A stretch of DNA of 64,000 nt, taken from the NCBI GenBank assembly GCA_947302175.1, contig CAMYVB010000001.1, positions 154,397-218,396 on the forward strand, written 5' to 3'. The notes below the pieces were generated by a model, which saw only the letters and a list, made by a program, of their open reading frames with translations, made no database searches and was not told the origin of the DNA. This DNA is from an uncultured Bacteroidales bacterium (lineage in GTDB: Bacteria > Bacteroidota > Bacteroidia > Bacteroidales > UBA932). Positions within the stretch are counted from its first letter, which is position 1, and each line of letters begins with the position of its first letter. Positions 1 to 8,266 of this stretch are shown here, one piece after another. The position numbers and the translations under genes were made by a program.

Positions 1-11
1 ATCAGCTTCTG

Positions 12-1169
12 ATGGAAAGGAAAAGACGAATCGCCATCCTCGGATCCACAGGATCCATAGGGCGCCAGACCCTCGACGTCGTGCGCCAGCACCCCGACCT
101 CTTTGAAGTAGAGCTGATTTCAGCCAACAATTCAGCGGACCTGCTCGCCGCCCAGGCAGTGGAGTTCGATGTGAACAACGCAGTCATCTGCAACGAGGAA
201 AAGTGGGGCGAACTGAGCGCGAAACTTTCTGCCACCCCTGTGAAAGTTTTCTCCGGCGTGGAGTCCCTGTGCGAGCTAGTCGCTTCCGACAGGGTTGATA
301 TCGTAGTCGCGGCAATGGTGGGATTCAGCGGCCTTAGACCCACGCTCGCGGCCGTCAGGGCGGGCAAAATAATCGCCCTTGCCAATAAGGAAACCCTTGT
401 CGCCGCCGGCTCCATCGTGATGGATCTCGCCAAGAAGTTCGACGCCCCCATACTGCCCGTCGACTCAGAGCATTCAGCCATCTTCCAGTGCCTTCTTGGC
501 GCGAGTGGTAATGCCCTTGAGCGCATACATCTCACTGCTTCCGGCGGTCCTTTCCGCATCTGGGACAGGGAAAGGATAGCCTCCGCCCGCAGCAGCGACG
601 CCCTCAAGCACCCCAACTGGTCCATGGGCGCAAAAATCACCATAGACTCCGCCACAATGATGAACAAGGGTTTCGAAGTCATCGAGGCCCGCTGGCTTTT
701 CGACGTCCCCGCGTCGAAAATTCATGTCGTCGTCCACCCCGAGTCCATAATCCACTCCATGGTGGAGTTTGAGGACGGCGCCGTCATCGCCCAGATGGGG
801 CACCCCGACATGCGCGAGGCCATACAGTTCGCCATGGCCTTCCCCCGCAGGCTCAGCCTCAACTCCCGCAAACTCGATTTCGCCGCGCTCGGAAGCCTCA
901 GCTTCTTCGAGCCCGACCTCGAGCGCTTCCCCTGCCTGGGACTGGCTTTCGAGGCCCTCGAAAGGGGAGGAAACGCCCCCTGCGCCCTCAATGCCGCAAA
1001 TGAGGCGGCAGTAGCGGCTTACCTTAAGGACCGTATAAAATTCTACGACATACCTGCCATACTCGAAAAGTGCCTTTCAGGCCTGAATTTTGCAGTTGAG
1101 CCTTCGCTCGAAGACATATTTGCGACCCACGAGGCCGTCTTCGCCAAGGCCAACGAATTGATATGGTAG
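12..1169 (+). CDS. dxr: 1-deoxy-D-xylulose 5-phosphate reductoisomerase
   Basis: This cytosolic enzyme rearranges and reduces DXP to MEP with NADPH, the first committed step of the non-mevalonate isoprenoid pathway. The 385-residue length is typical. The N-terminal dinucleotide-binding motif GSTGSIGRQTLDVV is at about residues 11-24. The metal-binding segment PVDSEHSAIFQ and the ASGGPF motif lie near the middle, followed by the NWSMGAKITIDSATMMNKG block that defines the family. The start is the first ATG in the window, so any promoter lies outside. Its stop overlaps the next gene (rseP) by 7 bases, implying co-transcription and translational coupling; dxr-rseP adjacency is common in Bacteroidota. 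Confidence 0.97.
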   Translation: MERKRRIAILGSTGSIGRQTLDVVRQHPDLFEVELISANNSADLLAAQAVEFDVNNAVICNEEKWGELSAKLSATPVKVFSGVESLCELVASDRVDIVVAAMVGFSGLRPTLAAVRAGKIIALANKETLVAAGSIVMDLAKKFDAPILPVDSEHSAIFQCLLGASGNALERIHLTASGGPFRIWDRERIASARSSDALKHPNWSMGAKITIDSATMMNKGFEVIEARWLFDVPASKIHVVVHPESIIHSMVEFEDGAVIAQMGHPDMREAIQFAMAFPRRLSLNSRKLDFAALGSLSFFEPDLERFPCLGLAFEALERGGNAPCALNAANEAAVAAYLKDRIKFYDIPAILEKCLSGLNFAVEPSLEDIFATHEAVFAKANELIW

Positions 1170-2503
1170 TTCTGATAAAGACCCTTCAGGTCATCCTCGC
1201 CCTGTCCCTGCTCATAGTCATCCATGAGCTGGGCCATTTTACCTTTGCCAAGATCTTCGGCATCAGGGTGGACAAGTTCTTCCTTTTCTTCGACGTCGGC
1301 GGCTTCAAGCTCTTCAGCACCAAGACTTCAAAGTGGTTCCTGCGCCTCTTCCCCAAGGCCGCTATTTGGGAGACCGAGTACGGAATAGGCTGGCTGCCCC
1401 TCGGCGGCTACTGCAAGATTTGCGGCATGGTGGACGAGTCCATGGACCTCGAGAGCCTGAAGGGCGAGCCTCAGAGCTGGGAGTTCCGCACAAAGCCTGC
1501 CTGGCAGCGCCTGCTGGTCATGTTCGGCGGCGTACTCTTCAATTTCCTCTCGGCCATAGTCTTTTTCACCGGCATACTTGCTTCAAGGGGCGAGTCTTAC
1601 GTGGAAAACGAAGGCAACGCCATCTATGCCAGCGAGCTTGCTGTCGAGCTGGGTTTCCGCACGGGCGACGAGATACTCCTTCTCGACGACTACGCCCCCA
1701 CCAACTTTTATTCTTTGCAGGCGGACCTCGCCCGCAGGGGAGTGAGGAAGGTGACTGTCCTTCGCGGAGGTGATACAGTGGAGTTGTATATGGACCGCTC
1801 CAAGATGGGTGAGGTGCTCTCTTCGCCCGGTATGTTCGATCTTGCCATTCCCTTTGTCATAGACTCCATTCCCCCGGAAAGCATCAACGCCGGTTGCGGC
1901 CTTCAAAAGTTCGACAAAGTGGTGGCGGTGGGCGGAGTCCCCACTCCCTACGCCCAGGATTCGCGGCCGCTGATAGCCGCAAATGCGGGCGGAAGCGCTG
2001 AACTGACCGTTTCACGCGAGGGTGAGGAGTTCCCCATTAGCGTCGAGGTTGACACACTCGGGCGCATAGGCGTATTCATGCAGATCCCCGGCCTGAAAGT
2101 GCGCAAATACGGTCCCCTGGAGGTGATTCCCGCCGGTTTACGCTACACCTGGTCCACAATACGCGACTACCTGCGCGACCTTCGCCTCGTTGCCACTCCT
2201 TCCACGGGAGCATACAAGTCCGTGGGCAGCTTCATCGCCATAGGGCAGGTTTTCCCTTCGTCGTGGAACTGGCTCGAATTCATCTACCTTATCGCCGTGC
2301 TCTCGGTCATGCTGGGCGTAATGAACCTCATACCCATCCCGGGCCTTGACGGCGGTCACATACTCTTCACCATTTATGAAATGATAACCGGACGCAAGCC
2401 AAGCGACAAGTTCATGGCCGTGGCCCAGATGGTAGGAATGGCGCTGCTTGTGCTGCTGATGTTCCTCGCGTTCGGCAACGACATAGGACGAATCATCAAA
2501 TAG
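1163..2503 (+). CDS. rseP: RIP site-2 metalloprotease RseP
   Basis: Inner-membrane zinc protease that cleaves transmembrane substrates such as anti-sigma factors and remnant signal peptides. Residues 21-25 are HELGH, the zinc-binding motif, inside the first membrane helix. A PDZ-like periplasmic region fills the centre. The second catalytic motif is near the C terminus (NLIPIPGLDGGH), flanked by two further hydrophobic helices. At 446 residues it matches the usual size. The ATG overlaps the end of dxr, and the DUF4837 lipoprotein gene starts 9 bases after its stop, so the three genes look like one operon. The physiological substrate here cannot be read from the sequence. Confidence 0.95.
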   Translation: MVVLIKTLQVILALSLLIVIHELGHFTFAKIFGIRVDKFFLFFDVGGFKLFSTKTSKWFLRLFPKAAIWETEYGIGWLPLGGYCKICGMVDESMDLESLKGEPQSWEFRTKPAWQRLLVMFGGVLFNFLSAIVFFTGILASRGESYVENEGNAIYASELAVELGFRTGDEILLLDDYAPTNFYSLQADLARRGVRKVTVLRGGDTVELYMDRSKMGEVLSSPGMFDLAIPFVIDSIPPESINAGCGLQKFDKVVAVGGVPTPYAQDSRPLIAANAGGSAELTVSREGEEFPISVEVDTLGRIGVFMQIPGLKVRKYGPLEVIPAGLRYTWSTIRDYLRDLRLVATPSTGAYKSVGSFIAIGQVFPSSWNWLEFIYLIAVLSVMLGVMNLIPIPGLDGGHILFTIYEMITGRKPSDKFMAVAQMVGMALLVLLMFLAFGNDIGRIIK

Positions 2504-2512
2504 TTACCCTAT

Positions 2513-3508
2513 ATGAAAAAGGCAATAATATGCGCTATGGCGCTTCTCGCCCTGGTCTCCTGCAAGTCCGGGAAGTCCGGGAAACTGCTCCCCTCCGTGA
2601 GCGGCAAGGCCGGTGAAGTTGTCGTTGTAATGGAAAAACCCGCATGGGAAGGTGAATGCGGCGCGGCGGTGCGCGATATCCTCGCCTCCGATACGCCTTA
2701 TCTCGCCCAGAGGGAGCCGCTCTACAACCTCGTCAACGTGACTCCTTCCAATTTTGTCAACATCTTCCAGGTCCATCGCAACATCGTAGTTTTCGTGATC
2801 GACCCCCAGGCCCCCGAGGAAGGCATCAAGTACCAGAGCGACATATGGGCCCGCCCCCAGTGCGTCATCTGGGTTAACGCCCCCACGGACGCCCGTGCCA
2901 CGGAGATGGTTAAGGAAAACGCCCGCGTGATTTCTGAGACCATTGAGCAGGCCGAGCGCGACCGTATAGTCGCCAACACCCTACGCTATGAGGAGGCCTC
3001 CATATTCCCCGCCGTTTCCGAAGTCATAGGCGGCTCGCCCCACTTCCCCTCCGGCTACAAGCTCAAGAAGCGCACTGCCGATTTCGCATGGGTGGCCGAC
3101 GAAAAGCAGTACACCATGCAGGGCGTGCTCCTTTACAAGACTCCCGCCCTCGGCGACGAGCGCGACTTCAGCCTCGAGCGCCTGGTGGAAGTGCGCAACG
3201 AAGTGCTTCGTCTCAACGTTCCCGGCATGCTGGACAATTCCTATATGACGACGAGCACTTTCCTCCCTCCTTCGGTGGAATTCCTCAAGTATAAAGACAG
3301 GAATTTCGCCCAACTGCGTGGCTTCTGGGAAGTCTCGGGCGACTTCATGGGCGGTCCTTTCGTGTCCCATTCCTTCTACAGTGCCGACGGGCAGTGGGTC
3401 ATCACCGAAGACGCTTTCGTCTATGCTCCCAAGTATGATAAGAGACAGTATCTGAGGCAGGTGGAGTCGCTTCTCTACTCGTTTGAGTGGCCCGAAAAAG
3501 GAAAGTGA
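2513..3508 (+). CDS. DUF4837 family lipoprotein
   Basis: A 331-residue secreted protein with an N-terminal lipoprotein signal: MKK, a hydrophobic stretch, then the lipobox LVSC with the lipidated cysteine near residue 17. The body resembles the DUF4837 family of Bacteroidota, whose function is unknown; recognition rests on overall pattern and on its position after dxr-rseP, a frequent arrangement. It is likely anchored in the periplasm or outer membrane. It has no catalytic motif I can name. It is the last gene of the dxr operon; the next transcription unit begins with a clear promoter 44 bases after its stop codon. Confidence 0.8.
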   Translation: MKKAIICAMALLALVSCKSGKSGKLLPSVSGKAGEVVVVMEKPAWEGECGAAVRDILASDTPYLAQREPLYNLVNVTPSNFVNIFQVHRNIVVFVIDPQAPEEGIKYQSDIWARPQCVIWVNAPTDARATEMVKENARVISETIEQAERDRIVANTLRYEEASIFPAVSEVIGGSPHFPSGYKLKKRTADFAWVADEKQYTMQGVLLYKTPALGDERDFSLERLVEVRNEVLRLNVPGMLDNSYMTTSTFLPPSVEFLKYKDRNFAQLRGFWEVSGDFMGGPFVSHSFYSADGQWVITEDAFVYAPKYDKRQYLRQVESLLYSFEWPEKGK

Positions 3509-3527
3509 AAATGAATTGAAAAAATTA

Positions 3528-3559
3528 TTTGGGTTTGTAAAAATTATTCTATACCTTTG
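3528..3559 (+). promoter_or_regulatory. Bacteroidota-type promoter for tRNA-Glu and rpsT
   Basis: TTTG at 3528-3531 and TACCTTTG at 3552-3559 are separated by 20 bases, an exact match to the -33/-7 pattern TTTG-N19-21-TAnnTTTG known for the Bacteroidota primary sigma factor. Predicted transcription starts just upstream of the tRNA at 3575. Confidence 0.75.
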
Positions 3560-3574
3560 CAGTCCCAAAATTTT

Positions 3575-3649
3575 GGTGGGTTCGTATAACGGCTAGTACT
3601 CAAGATTTTCATTCTTGCAATAGGAGTTCGATTCTCCTACCCACTACCA
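3575..3649 (+). tRNA. tRNA-Glu (anticodon TTC)
   Basis: A full cloverleaf can be drawn by hand. The 7-bp acceptor stem GGTGGGT pairs with ACCCACT (one G-T at the end). The anticodon stem CAAGA/TCTTG encloses TTTTCAT, giving anticodon TTC. The T arm is AGGAG-TTCGATT-CTCCT, followed by discriminator A and an encoded CCA. It lies 19 bases before rpsT with no second promoter between them, so the two are probably one primary transcript. Confidence 0.97.
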
Positions 3650-3668
3650 AAATTAAAAAAATAGTATA

Positions 3669-3920
3669 ATGGCAAATACAGCATCCGCTAAGAAGTGCGT
3701 TCGCCAGAGCGAAAGGCACAGACTGCATAACAAGTATTATGCAAAGACAACGAGGAACGCCATCCGCGCCCTCAGGAACACAACCGACAAAGAGTCCGCA
3801 GAGGCAAACGCCCCCAAGGTCTATGCAATGATTGACAAGCTTGCAAAGATGGGCCTCATTCACAAGAACAAGGCTTCCAATCTCAAGAGCGGCCTCGCCG
3901 TTTACATCAACAAGCTTTAG
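3669..3920 (+). CDS. rpsT: 30S ribosomal protein S20
   Basis: This 83-residue, lysine- and arginine-rich helical protein binds 16S rRNA early in small-subunit assembly. The N terminus [18 protein letters not shown] and the C-terminal [13 protein letters not shown] segment are the S20 signature, and the length is typical. It is transcribed with the upstream tRNA-Glu from the promoter at 3528-3559. A GC-rich hairpin with a T-rich tail follows its stop by 10 bases. No leader long enough for a typical autoregulatory RNA element is present, because the tRNA occupies most of it. Confidence 0.97.
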   Translation: MANTASAKKCVRQSERHRLHNKYYAKTTRNAIRALRNTTDKESAEANAPKVYAMIDKLAKMGLIHKNKASNLKSGLAVYINKL

Positions 3921-3930
3921 AAATAGAAGA

Positions 3931-3960
3931 AGGCCGCCGAGATACGGCGGCCTTTCTTTT
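3931..3960 (+). terminator. Hairpin between rpsT and tRNA-Pro, possible partial terminator
   Basis: AGGCCGCCG (3931-3939) pairs perfectly with CGGCGGCCT (3945-3953) around a 5-base loop, followed by an interrupted T tract TTTCTTTT. The tail runs straight into the first base of tRNA-Pro, so it may terminate only partly or act as an RNA-processing signal. Confidence 0.7.
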
Positions 3961-4034
3961 CGGGATGTAGCGCAGTTGGCTAGCGTGCCACGTTCGGGAC
4001 GTGGAGGTCGTCCGTTCGAGTCGGATCATCCCGA
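3961..4034 (+). tRNA. tRNA-Pro (anticodon CGG)
   Basis: The acceptor stem CGGGATG pairs with CATCCCG. The anticodon stem CCACG/CGTGG encloses TTCGGGA, giving anticodon CGG. The T arm has the TTCGAGT loop and the discriminator is A. CCA is not encoded. No room for a separate promoter is visible, because the gene directly abuts the rpsT hairpin tail. It probably depends on read-through from rpsT or a promoter inside rpsT. Confidence 0.95.
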
Positions 4035-4042
4035 CATAAAAA

Positions 4043-4075
4043 AACCAGGCTGGAAAAATCAGCCTGGTTTTTTGT
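4043..4075. terminator. Bidirectional intrinsic terminator
   Basis: AACCAGGCTG (4043-4052) pairs perfectly with CAGCCTGGTT (4060-4069). It is flanked by an A run on the left and a T run on the right, so it can terminate both the tRNA-Pro transcript and the leftward lipoprotein gene ending at 4088. Confidence 0.88.
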
Positions 4076-4087
4076 CTCGTTTATGCT

Positions 4088-4981
4088 CTACAGCTGGATG
4101 ATGAGGAAGGGAGTAACGCTCCAGAAGCGAACGGGGTCGCTGATTCTAAGAGTGCACTCGGATTCGCCCTTTTCGATGGTGTAGGAGTCTGAGGGCATGC
4201 CGGAGAGGATCTTGGGGTTCCTGCTGTCGAGCTGCATCTCGCTGAATTCCCTTATATCCACCTGGTGATATTTCGACGCGTCGATGCCGGCGTAATCTAT
4301 CTTTCCGGATTTGAAACCGGTGCCGAGTATGCCCATTTCCTGCAGATCCTTCTTCGTGCCGGCGATGATGTAGCCGGTGTTGGCAATCTTGTCCTGGCTC
4401 AGAAGCCTGGAAGACTGCTTTTCGATGAGTTCATTCTGCTCGCGGTTCCTCTCCTCGGCGTTTGCGAGGCTGGTGTTGAGGGAGGCGATGTTGGAATTGA
4501 GGTCGGTGATGGTCTTGTCCTTGCTGTCAAGCTCTTTTTTCATCTGCCTTATCTGGGCATCCTTTTCGTCCAGCTGGGCGTTGAGGTTGGCGATGATGAC
4601 CTTGTACTTGGCGGCGTCACGCTCGTTGGACTTAATCTTTCTTTCCAGTTCAGCAATCCTGGTGCGCTGCCTTTTGATGAGGTCCTCCATGAGGTGGAGG
4701 TTGTTCTTTATCGCGTCGGTGCGGAGCTGCTCGCCGTTGTCGTCGACATCCACGGTGATAAGCTTTTCAGCTATCCTGATGCTGTCAAGAGAGCTCGAGA
4801 TGGTCTCGATAAAAACGTTCATTTCGTCTGCTGCGGCGTCCCTCTGGGCCATTACGGCGGCAAGAGAGTCCCTCTCGGCCTCGATCTGGCGGACCTTACC
4901 GGGAGTGTATTCACATGAAATGACGGAAGCCGTGATTGCAATCACGGAGATAACTAGTGCGCTGAAACTAAGAGATTTCAT
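4088..4981 (-). CDS. Coiled-coil lipoprotein of unknown function
   Basis: About 297 residues. The start is set at the eighth codon of the ORF-track entry (MKSLSF), because the earlier ATG at 5000-5002 lies inside the -7 promoter element. A hydrophobic signal segment ends in the lipobox VISC, so the mature protein is probably lipid-anchored. Roughly residues 35-200 are a long heptad-type coiled coil rich in E, K, D, N and Q. The C-terminal 90 residues are more globular. No family is recognised; a structural or scaffolding role at the envelope is inference only. It is monocistronic, with its own promoter and a bidirectional terminator. Confidence 0.75.
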   Translation of the reverse strand: MKSLSFSALVISVIAITASVISCEYTPGKVRQIEAERDSLAAVMAQRDAAADEMNVFIETISSSLDSIRIAEKLITVDVDDNGEQLRTDAIKNNLHLMEDLIKRQRTRIAELERKIKSNERDAAKYKVIIANLNAQLDEKDAQIRQMKKELDSKDKTITDLNSNIASLNTSLANAEERNREQNELIEKQSSRLLSQDKIANTGYIIAGTKKDLQEMGILGTGFKSGKIDYAGIDASKYHQVDIREFSEMQLDSRNPKILSGMPSDSYTIEKGESECTLRISDPVRFWSVTPFLIIQL

Positions 4982-4999
4982 ATCTGTCAAAAATTTGTG

Positions 5000-5007
5000 C
5001 AAAGATA
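5000..5007 (-). promoter_or_regulatory. -7 element of the coiled-coil lipoprotein gene
   Basis: CAAAGATA on the plus strand reads TATCTTTG on the minus strand, matching TAnnTTTG. No clear -33 TTTG is seen. Its position over the ORF-track start codon argues for the downstream ATG at 4981. Confidence 0.55.
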
Positions 5008-5022
5008 ATCATTCTTTATGAT

Positions 5023-5054
5023 ATTGTTATTTTGATTGTTGTTTTATAAATTTG
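5023..5054 (+). promoter_or_regulatory. Candidate promoter of fucI-fucP
   Basis: TAAATTTG at 5047-5054 fits the -7 element, and ATTG at 5023-5026 (three of four bases of TTTG) sits 20 bases upstream. It predicts a leader of about 45 bases before fucI. No operator-like repeat is evident nearby. Confidence 0.55.
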
Positions 5055-5104
5055 TTAGCTACAATAACACGGAAAGCAACAAACCAAAATAACAATACAT
5101 CACA

Positions 5105-6925
5105 ATGGCTAATTATCCCAAAATCGGCATTCGCCCGACCATTGACGGCCGTCAGGGCGGAGTGCGTGAAGCATTGGAAGACAAAACCATGGCCCTCGCC
5201 CACGCAGTGGCGGACCTCATCTCGAAGAACCTTCGCAACGGCGACGGCAGCCCCGTCGAGTGCGTAATCGCCGACTCCACCATAGGCCGCGTCGCTGAAA
5301 GCGCCGCCTGTCAGGAGAAGTTCGAGCGTGAAGGAGTGGGCAGCACCATCACAGTCACCTCCTGCTGGTGCTACGGCTCCGAGACCATGGATATGCACCC
5401 CCACTGGCCCAAGGCCGTCTGGGGCTTCAATGGCACAGAGCGCCCCGGCGCAGTGTATCTCGCCGCAGTTCTCGCGGCCCACGCCCAGAAGGGCCTTCCC
5501 GCCTTCGGCATCTACGGTCATGACGTGCAGGACCTCGCAGACAACACCATACCCGAGGACGTAGCCGAGAAGATCCTCCGCTTCGCCCGCGCAGCCCAGG
5601 CCGCAGCCACCATGCGCGGCAAGAGCTATCTCTCGATGGGCAACACCTGCATGGGCATCGCCGGCTCCATAGTCAACGCAGACTTCCTGCAGAAGTACCT
5701 CGGCATGAGGGCTGAGTATGTCTCTTTGGTCGAAATCCTTCGCCGCGTAGATTTCGGCATCTACGACCACGAGGAGTTCGAAAAGGCCATGGAATGGGTC
5801 AACAAATACTGCAAGCCCCAGGAAGGCCACGACTACAACGAGGACCGCGCCATCTTCCCCGGCACCCCCATGCACTCCTTCAACGGCAAGGGCAAGGGCA
5901 AGACCCGCGAGGAAAAAGACGCCGACTGGGAGTTCACTGTGAAGAACATGATGATCATCCGCGACCTGATGTACGGCAATCCCAAGCTCCTCGAGCTCGG
6001 TTACAAAGAGGAAGCCCTCGGCCACAACGCAATAGCCGGCGGCGTCCAGGGTCAGCGCCAGTGGACTGACTACAAGCCCAATTTCGACTTCCCCGAGTCC
6101 CTGATGTGCTCCTCCTTCGATTGGAACGGCATACGCGAAGCCTACACCCTCGCCACCGAGAACGACGCCCTCAACGGTCTGAGCATGATGTTCGGGCACC
6201 TGCTGACCAACCGCGGCGTTATGTTCAGCGACGTGCGCACTTACTGGAGCCCCGAAGCTGTCAAGAGGGTCACGGGCAAAGCCCCCGAAGGCCTCGCAGC
6301 CGGCGGCTTCATCCATCTCATCAACTCCGGCGCCACCACCCTTGACGCCACCGGTGCCATGTCCGACGCCGAAGGCAAACCCACGATCAAGGAGCCTTGG
6401 AACATGACTGAGAAAGACGTGGAAGCTTGCCTCAAGGCCACCAACTGGATGCCCGCAGACCGCGACTACTTCCGCGGCGGCGGCTACTCTGCCCATTTCG
6501 TCACCCGCGGAGGCATGCCCATGACCATGATGCGCCTGAACATGGTGGACGGCCTCGGCCCCGTACTCCAGATCGCTGAAGGCTGGACCGCAGAGCTTCC
6601 CAAGGAGCAGCACGACATACTCGACAAGAGAACCGATCCCACCTGGCCCACCACCTGGTTCGTCCCTCGTCTCGACCCCGGCAAAGACTGCTTCAAGGAT
6701 GTCTACAGCGTCATGAACAACTGGGGTGCCAACCACGGCGCCATAGCCTACGGCCATATTGGAGCCGACCTCATTTCCCTCGCTTCCATCCTCCGCATCC
6801 CCGTCTGCATGCACAACGTTCCCGAGGACAAGATCTTCCGTCCCGCTGCGTGGAACGCTTTCGGCATGGACAAGGAAGGAGCCGACTACCGCGCCTGCGC
6901 CAACTTCGGTCCCCTCTATAAGTAG
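5105..6925 (+). CDS. fucI: L-fucose isomerase
   Basis: Converts L-fucose to L-fuculose (also D-arabinose to D-ribulose), the entry step of fucose catabolism, using manganese in the cytosol. The 606-residue protein starts with the family-typical [14 protein letters not shown]. The likely metal and catalytic residues are in [17 protein letters not shown] and WGANHGA, matching the Glu, Asp and His ligands of the E. coli enzyme. The length is slightly above the E. coli protein. The fucose permease gene follows 5 bases after the stop, so the pair forms a transport-isomerisation unit. No fuculokinase or fuculose-phosphate aldolase gene is in this window. Confidence 0.96.
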   Translation: MANYPKIGIRPTIDGRQGGVREALEDKTMALAHAVADLISKNLRNGDGSPVECVIADSTIGRVAESAACQEKFEREGVGSTITVTSCWCYGSETMDMHPHWPKAVWGFNGTERPGAVYLAAVLAAHAQKGLPAFGIYGHDVQDLADNTIPEDVAEKILRFARAAQAAATMRGKSYLSMGNTCMGIAGSIVNADFLQKYLGMRAEYVSLVEILRRVDFGIYDHEEFEKAMEWVNKYCKPQEGHDYNEDRAIFPGTPMHSFNGKGKGKTREEKDADWEFTVKNMMIIRDLMYGNPKLLELGYKEEALGHNAIAGGVQGQRQWTDYKPNFDFPESLMCSSFDWNGIREAYTLATENDALNGLSMMFGHLLTNRGVMFSDVRTYWSPEAVKRVTGKAPEGLAAGGFIHLINSGATTLDATGAMSDAEGKPTIKEPWNMTEKDVEACLKATNWMPADRDYFRGGGYSAHFVTRGGMPMTMMRLNMVDGLGPVLQIAEGWTAELPKEQHDILDKRTDPTWPTTWFVPRLDPGKDCFKDVYSVMNNWGANHGAIAYGHIGADLISLASILRIPVCMHNVPEDKIFRPAAWNAFGMDKEGADYRACANFGPLYK

Positions 6926-6930
6926 CGCTT

Positions 6931-8238
6931 ATGGCAGCTAAAGGCACAAAACTGGTTGAACGGCAGTATTTGCTGCCGTTCATCCTTATTACCACGCTCT
7001 TCGCGCTCTGGGGTTTTGCCAACGACATTACCAACCCCATGGTGGCCGGTTTCCAGACCATCATGGAGCTCTCCGCCGCGAAGGCTTCGCTCATTCAGTT
7101 TGCTTTCTACGGAGGCTATGCCACCATGGCCGTACCCGCCGCGCTCTTCATCCGCCGCTACTCCTACAAGAGCGGCATACTGCTCGGCCTGGCCCTCTAT
7201 GCCATAGGCGCATTCCTCTTCATCCCCGCAGCCGCGAGGCAGAGTTTCACCTTCTTCTGCTTCTCGCTCTATATCCTCACCTTCGGTCTCGCTTTCCTCG
7301 AGACCACGGCCAATCCTTTCATCCTCTCCCTCGGCTCAAAGGAGAATTCCACCCGCAGGCTCAACCTTTCGCAGTCTTTCAACCCCATGGGTTCGCTTAC
7401 GGGCATGGCTGTCGCTTCCTGGGTGGTGCTTCCCAACCTGCTCAGCGACCAGTGCCGCGACGGGAGCGGAAAGCTTATTTTCAACACCCTTCCCGAGGCC
7501 GACAAGGCTGCGATGAGGGTGCACGACCTCGGTGTGATCAGGGATGCCTACGTGGCTCTGGGAGTGGTCGTCGTGGTGATGCTTGTCATCATTGCCCTTA
7601 CCAGGATGCCCAAGACCGTCGGTCAGGGAGTGCGCAGCAAAGGCACTATGGGCCGCCTCTGGCACAATGTGTCGTACCGTGAGGGCGTGCTCGCCCAGGT
7701 GTTCTATGTCGGCGCCCAGATTATGGTCTGGACCTTCATCATCCAGTATGCCGACTACCTCGGCATAGACAAGGCCACGGCCCAGAAGTACAATATCATC
7801 GCCATGGGCATGTTCCTGTGCTTCCGCTTCATTGCGACCTTCCTGATGAAGTATATCAATTCGAGGAAGCTCCTTGCCATCTTCGGTGCTCTCGCCTCGC
7901 TATGCACCTTAGGCGCCATATTATTCGTCGGTCCTGTAGGACTGGGTTGCCTCGTTGCCATCAGCGCGTTCATGAGCCTGATGTTCCCCACCATTTACGG
8001 AATTGCGCTCGAGGACGTCGCTCCTGAAGACAGCCAGCTCGGCGCAGCTTTCCTCGTGATGGCGATTGTGGGCGGATCCATCCTTCCTCCTCTCCAGGGC
8101 ACCATCATCGACCTTGGCACCGTCTTCGGCCACCCCGCGGTCAATGTGAGCTACGTCCTGCCGCTCATATGCTTCAATGCAGTGATGATATACGGACTGC
8201 GCTGCTACCGCCGCTCGCTTTTGACGAAAAAATCTTAA
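6931..8238 (+). CDS. fucP: L-fucose:H+ symporter (MFS permease)
   Basis: A 435-residue inner-membrane transporter with about 12 hydrophobic helices that imports L-fucose with protons. Family features include LFALWGFANDITNPMV in the first helix, where the acidic residue involved in proton coupling resides, and FLETTANPFIL in the fourth to fifth helix region. FucP-type sugar porters of Bacteroidota share this pattern and some members take other hexoses. The position immediately after fucI makes fucose the likely substrate. It is presumably co-transcribed with fucI. A TAAATTTG site (8236-8243) overlaps the stop codon and may start the next unit. Confidence 0.93.
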   Translation: MAAKGTKLVERQYLLPFILITTLFALWGFANDITNPMVAGFQTIMELSAAKASLIQFAFYGGYATMAVPAALFIRRYSYKSGILLGLALYAIGAFLFIPAAARQSFTFFCFSLYILTFGLAFLETTANPFILSLGSKENSTRRLNLSQSFNPMGSLTGMAVASWVVLPNLLSDQCRDGSGKLIFNTLPEADKAAMRVHDLGVIRDAYVALGVVVVVMLVIIALTRMPKTVGQGVRSKGTMGRLWHNVSYREGVLAQVFYVGAQIMVWTFIIQYADYLGIDKATAQKYNIIAMGMFLCFRFIATFLMKYINSRKLLAIFGALASLCTLGAILFVGPVGLGCLVAISAFMSLMFPTIYGIALEDVAPEDSQLGAAFLVMAIVGGSILPPLQGTIIDLGTVFGHPAVNVSYVLPLICFNAVMIYGLRCYRRSLLTKKS

Positions 8239-8243
8239 ATTTG
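8236..8243 (+). promoter_or_regulatory. Candidate -7 element for the PASTA gene
   Basis: TAAATTTG matches TAnnTTTG, 23 bases before the ATG at 8267. No TTTG is found at the expected -33 spacing, so support is partial. Confidence 0.4.
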
Positions 8244-8266
8244 CCTTTTATTAAGAGAATTCAGCT

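Noticed and set aside
4265-5021. Plus-strand ORFs opposite the coiled-coil lipoprotein
   Set aside because: The minus-strand gene has signal peptide, promoter and terminator; the plus ORFs reflect the repetitive coiled-coil codons.
5027-6814. 595-residue minus-strand ORF opposite fucI
   Set aside because: It is a GC-skew shadow of the fucI codons with Ala/Gly/Val/His-rich low-complexity translation and no family pattern.
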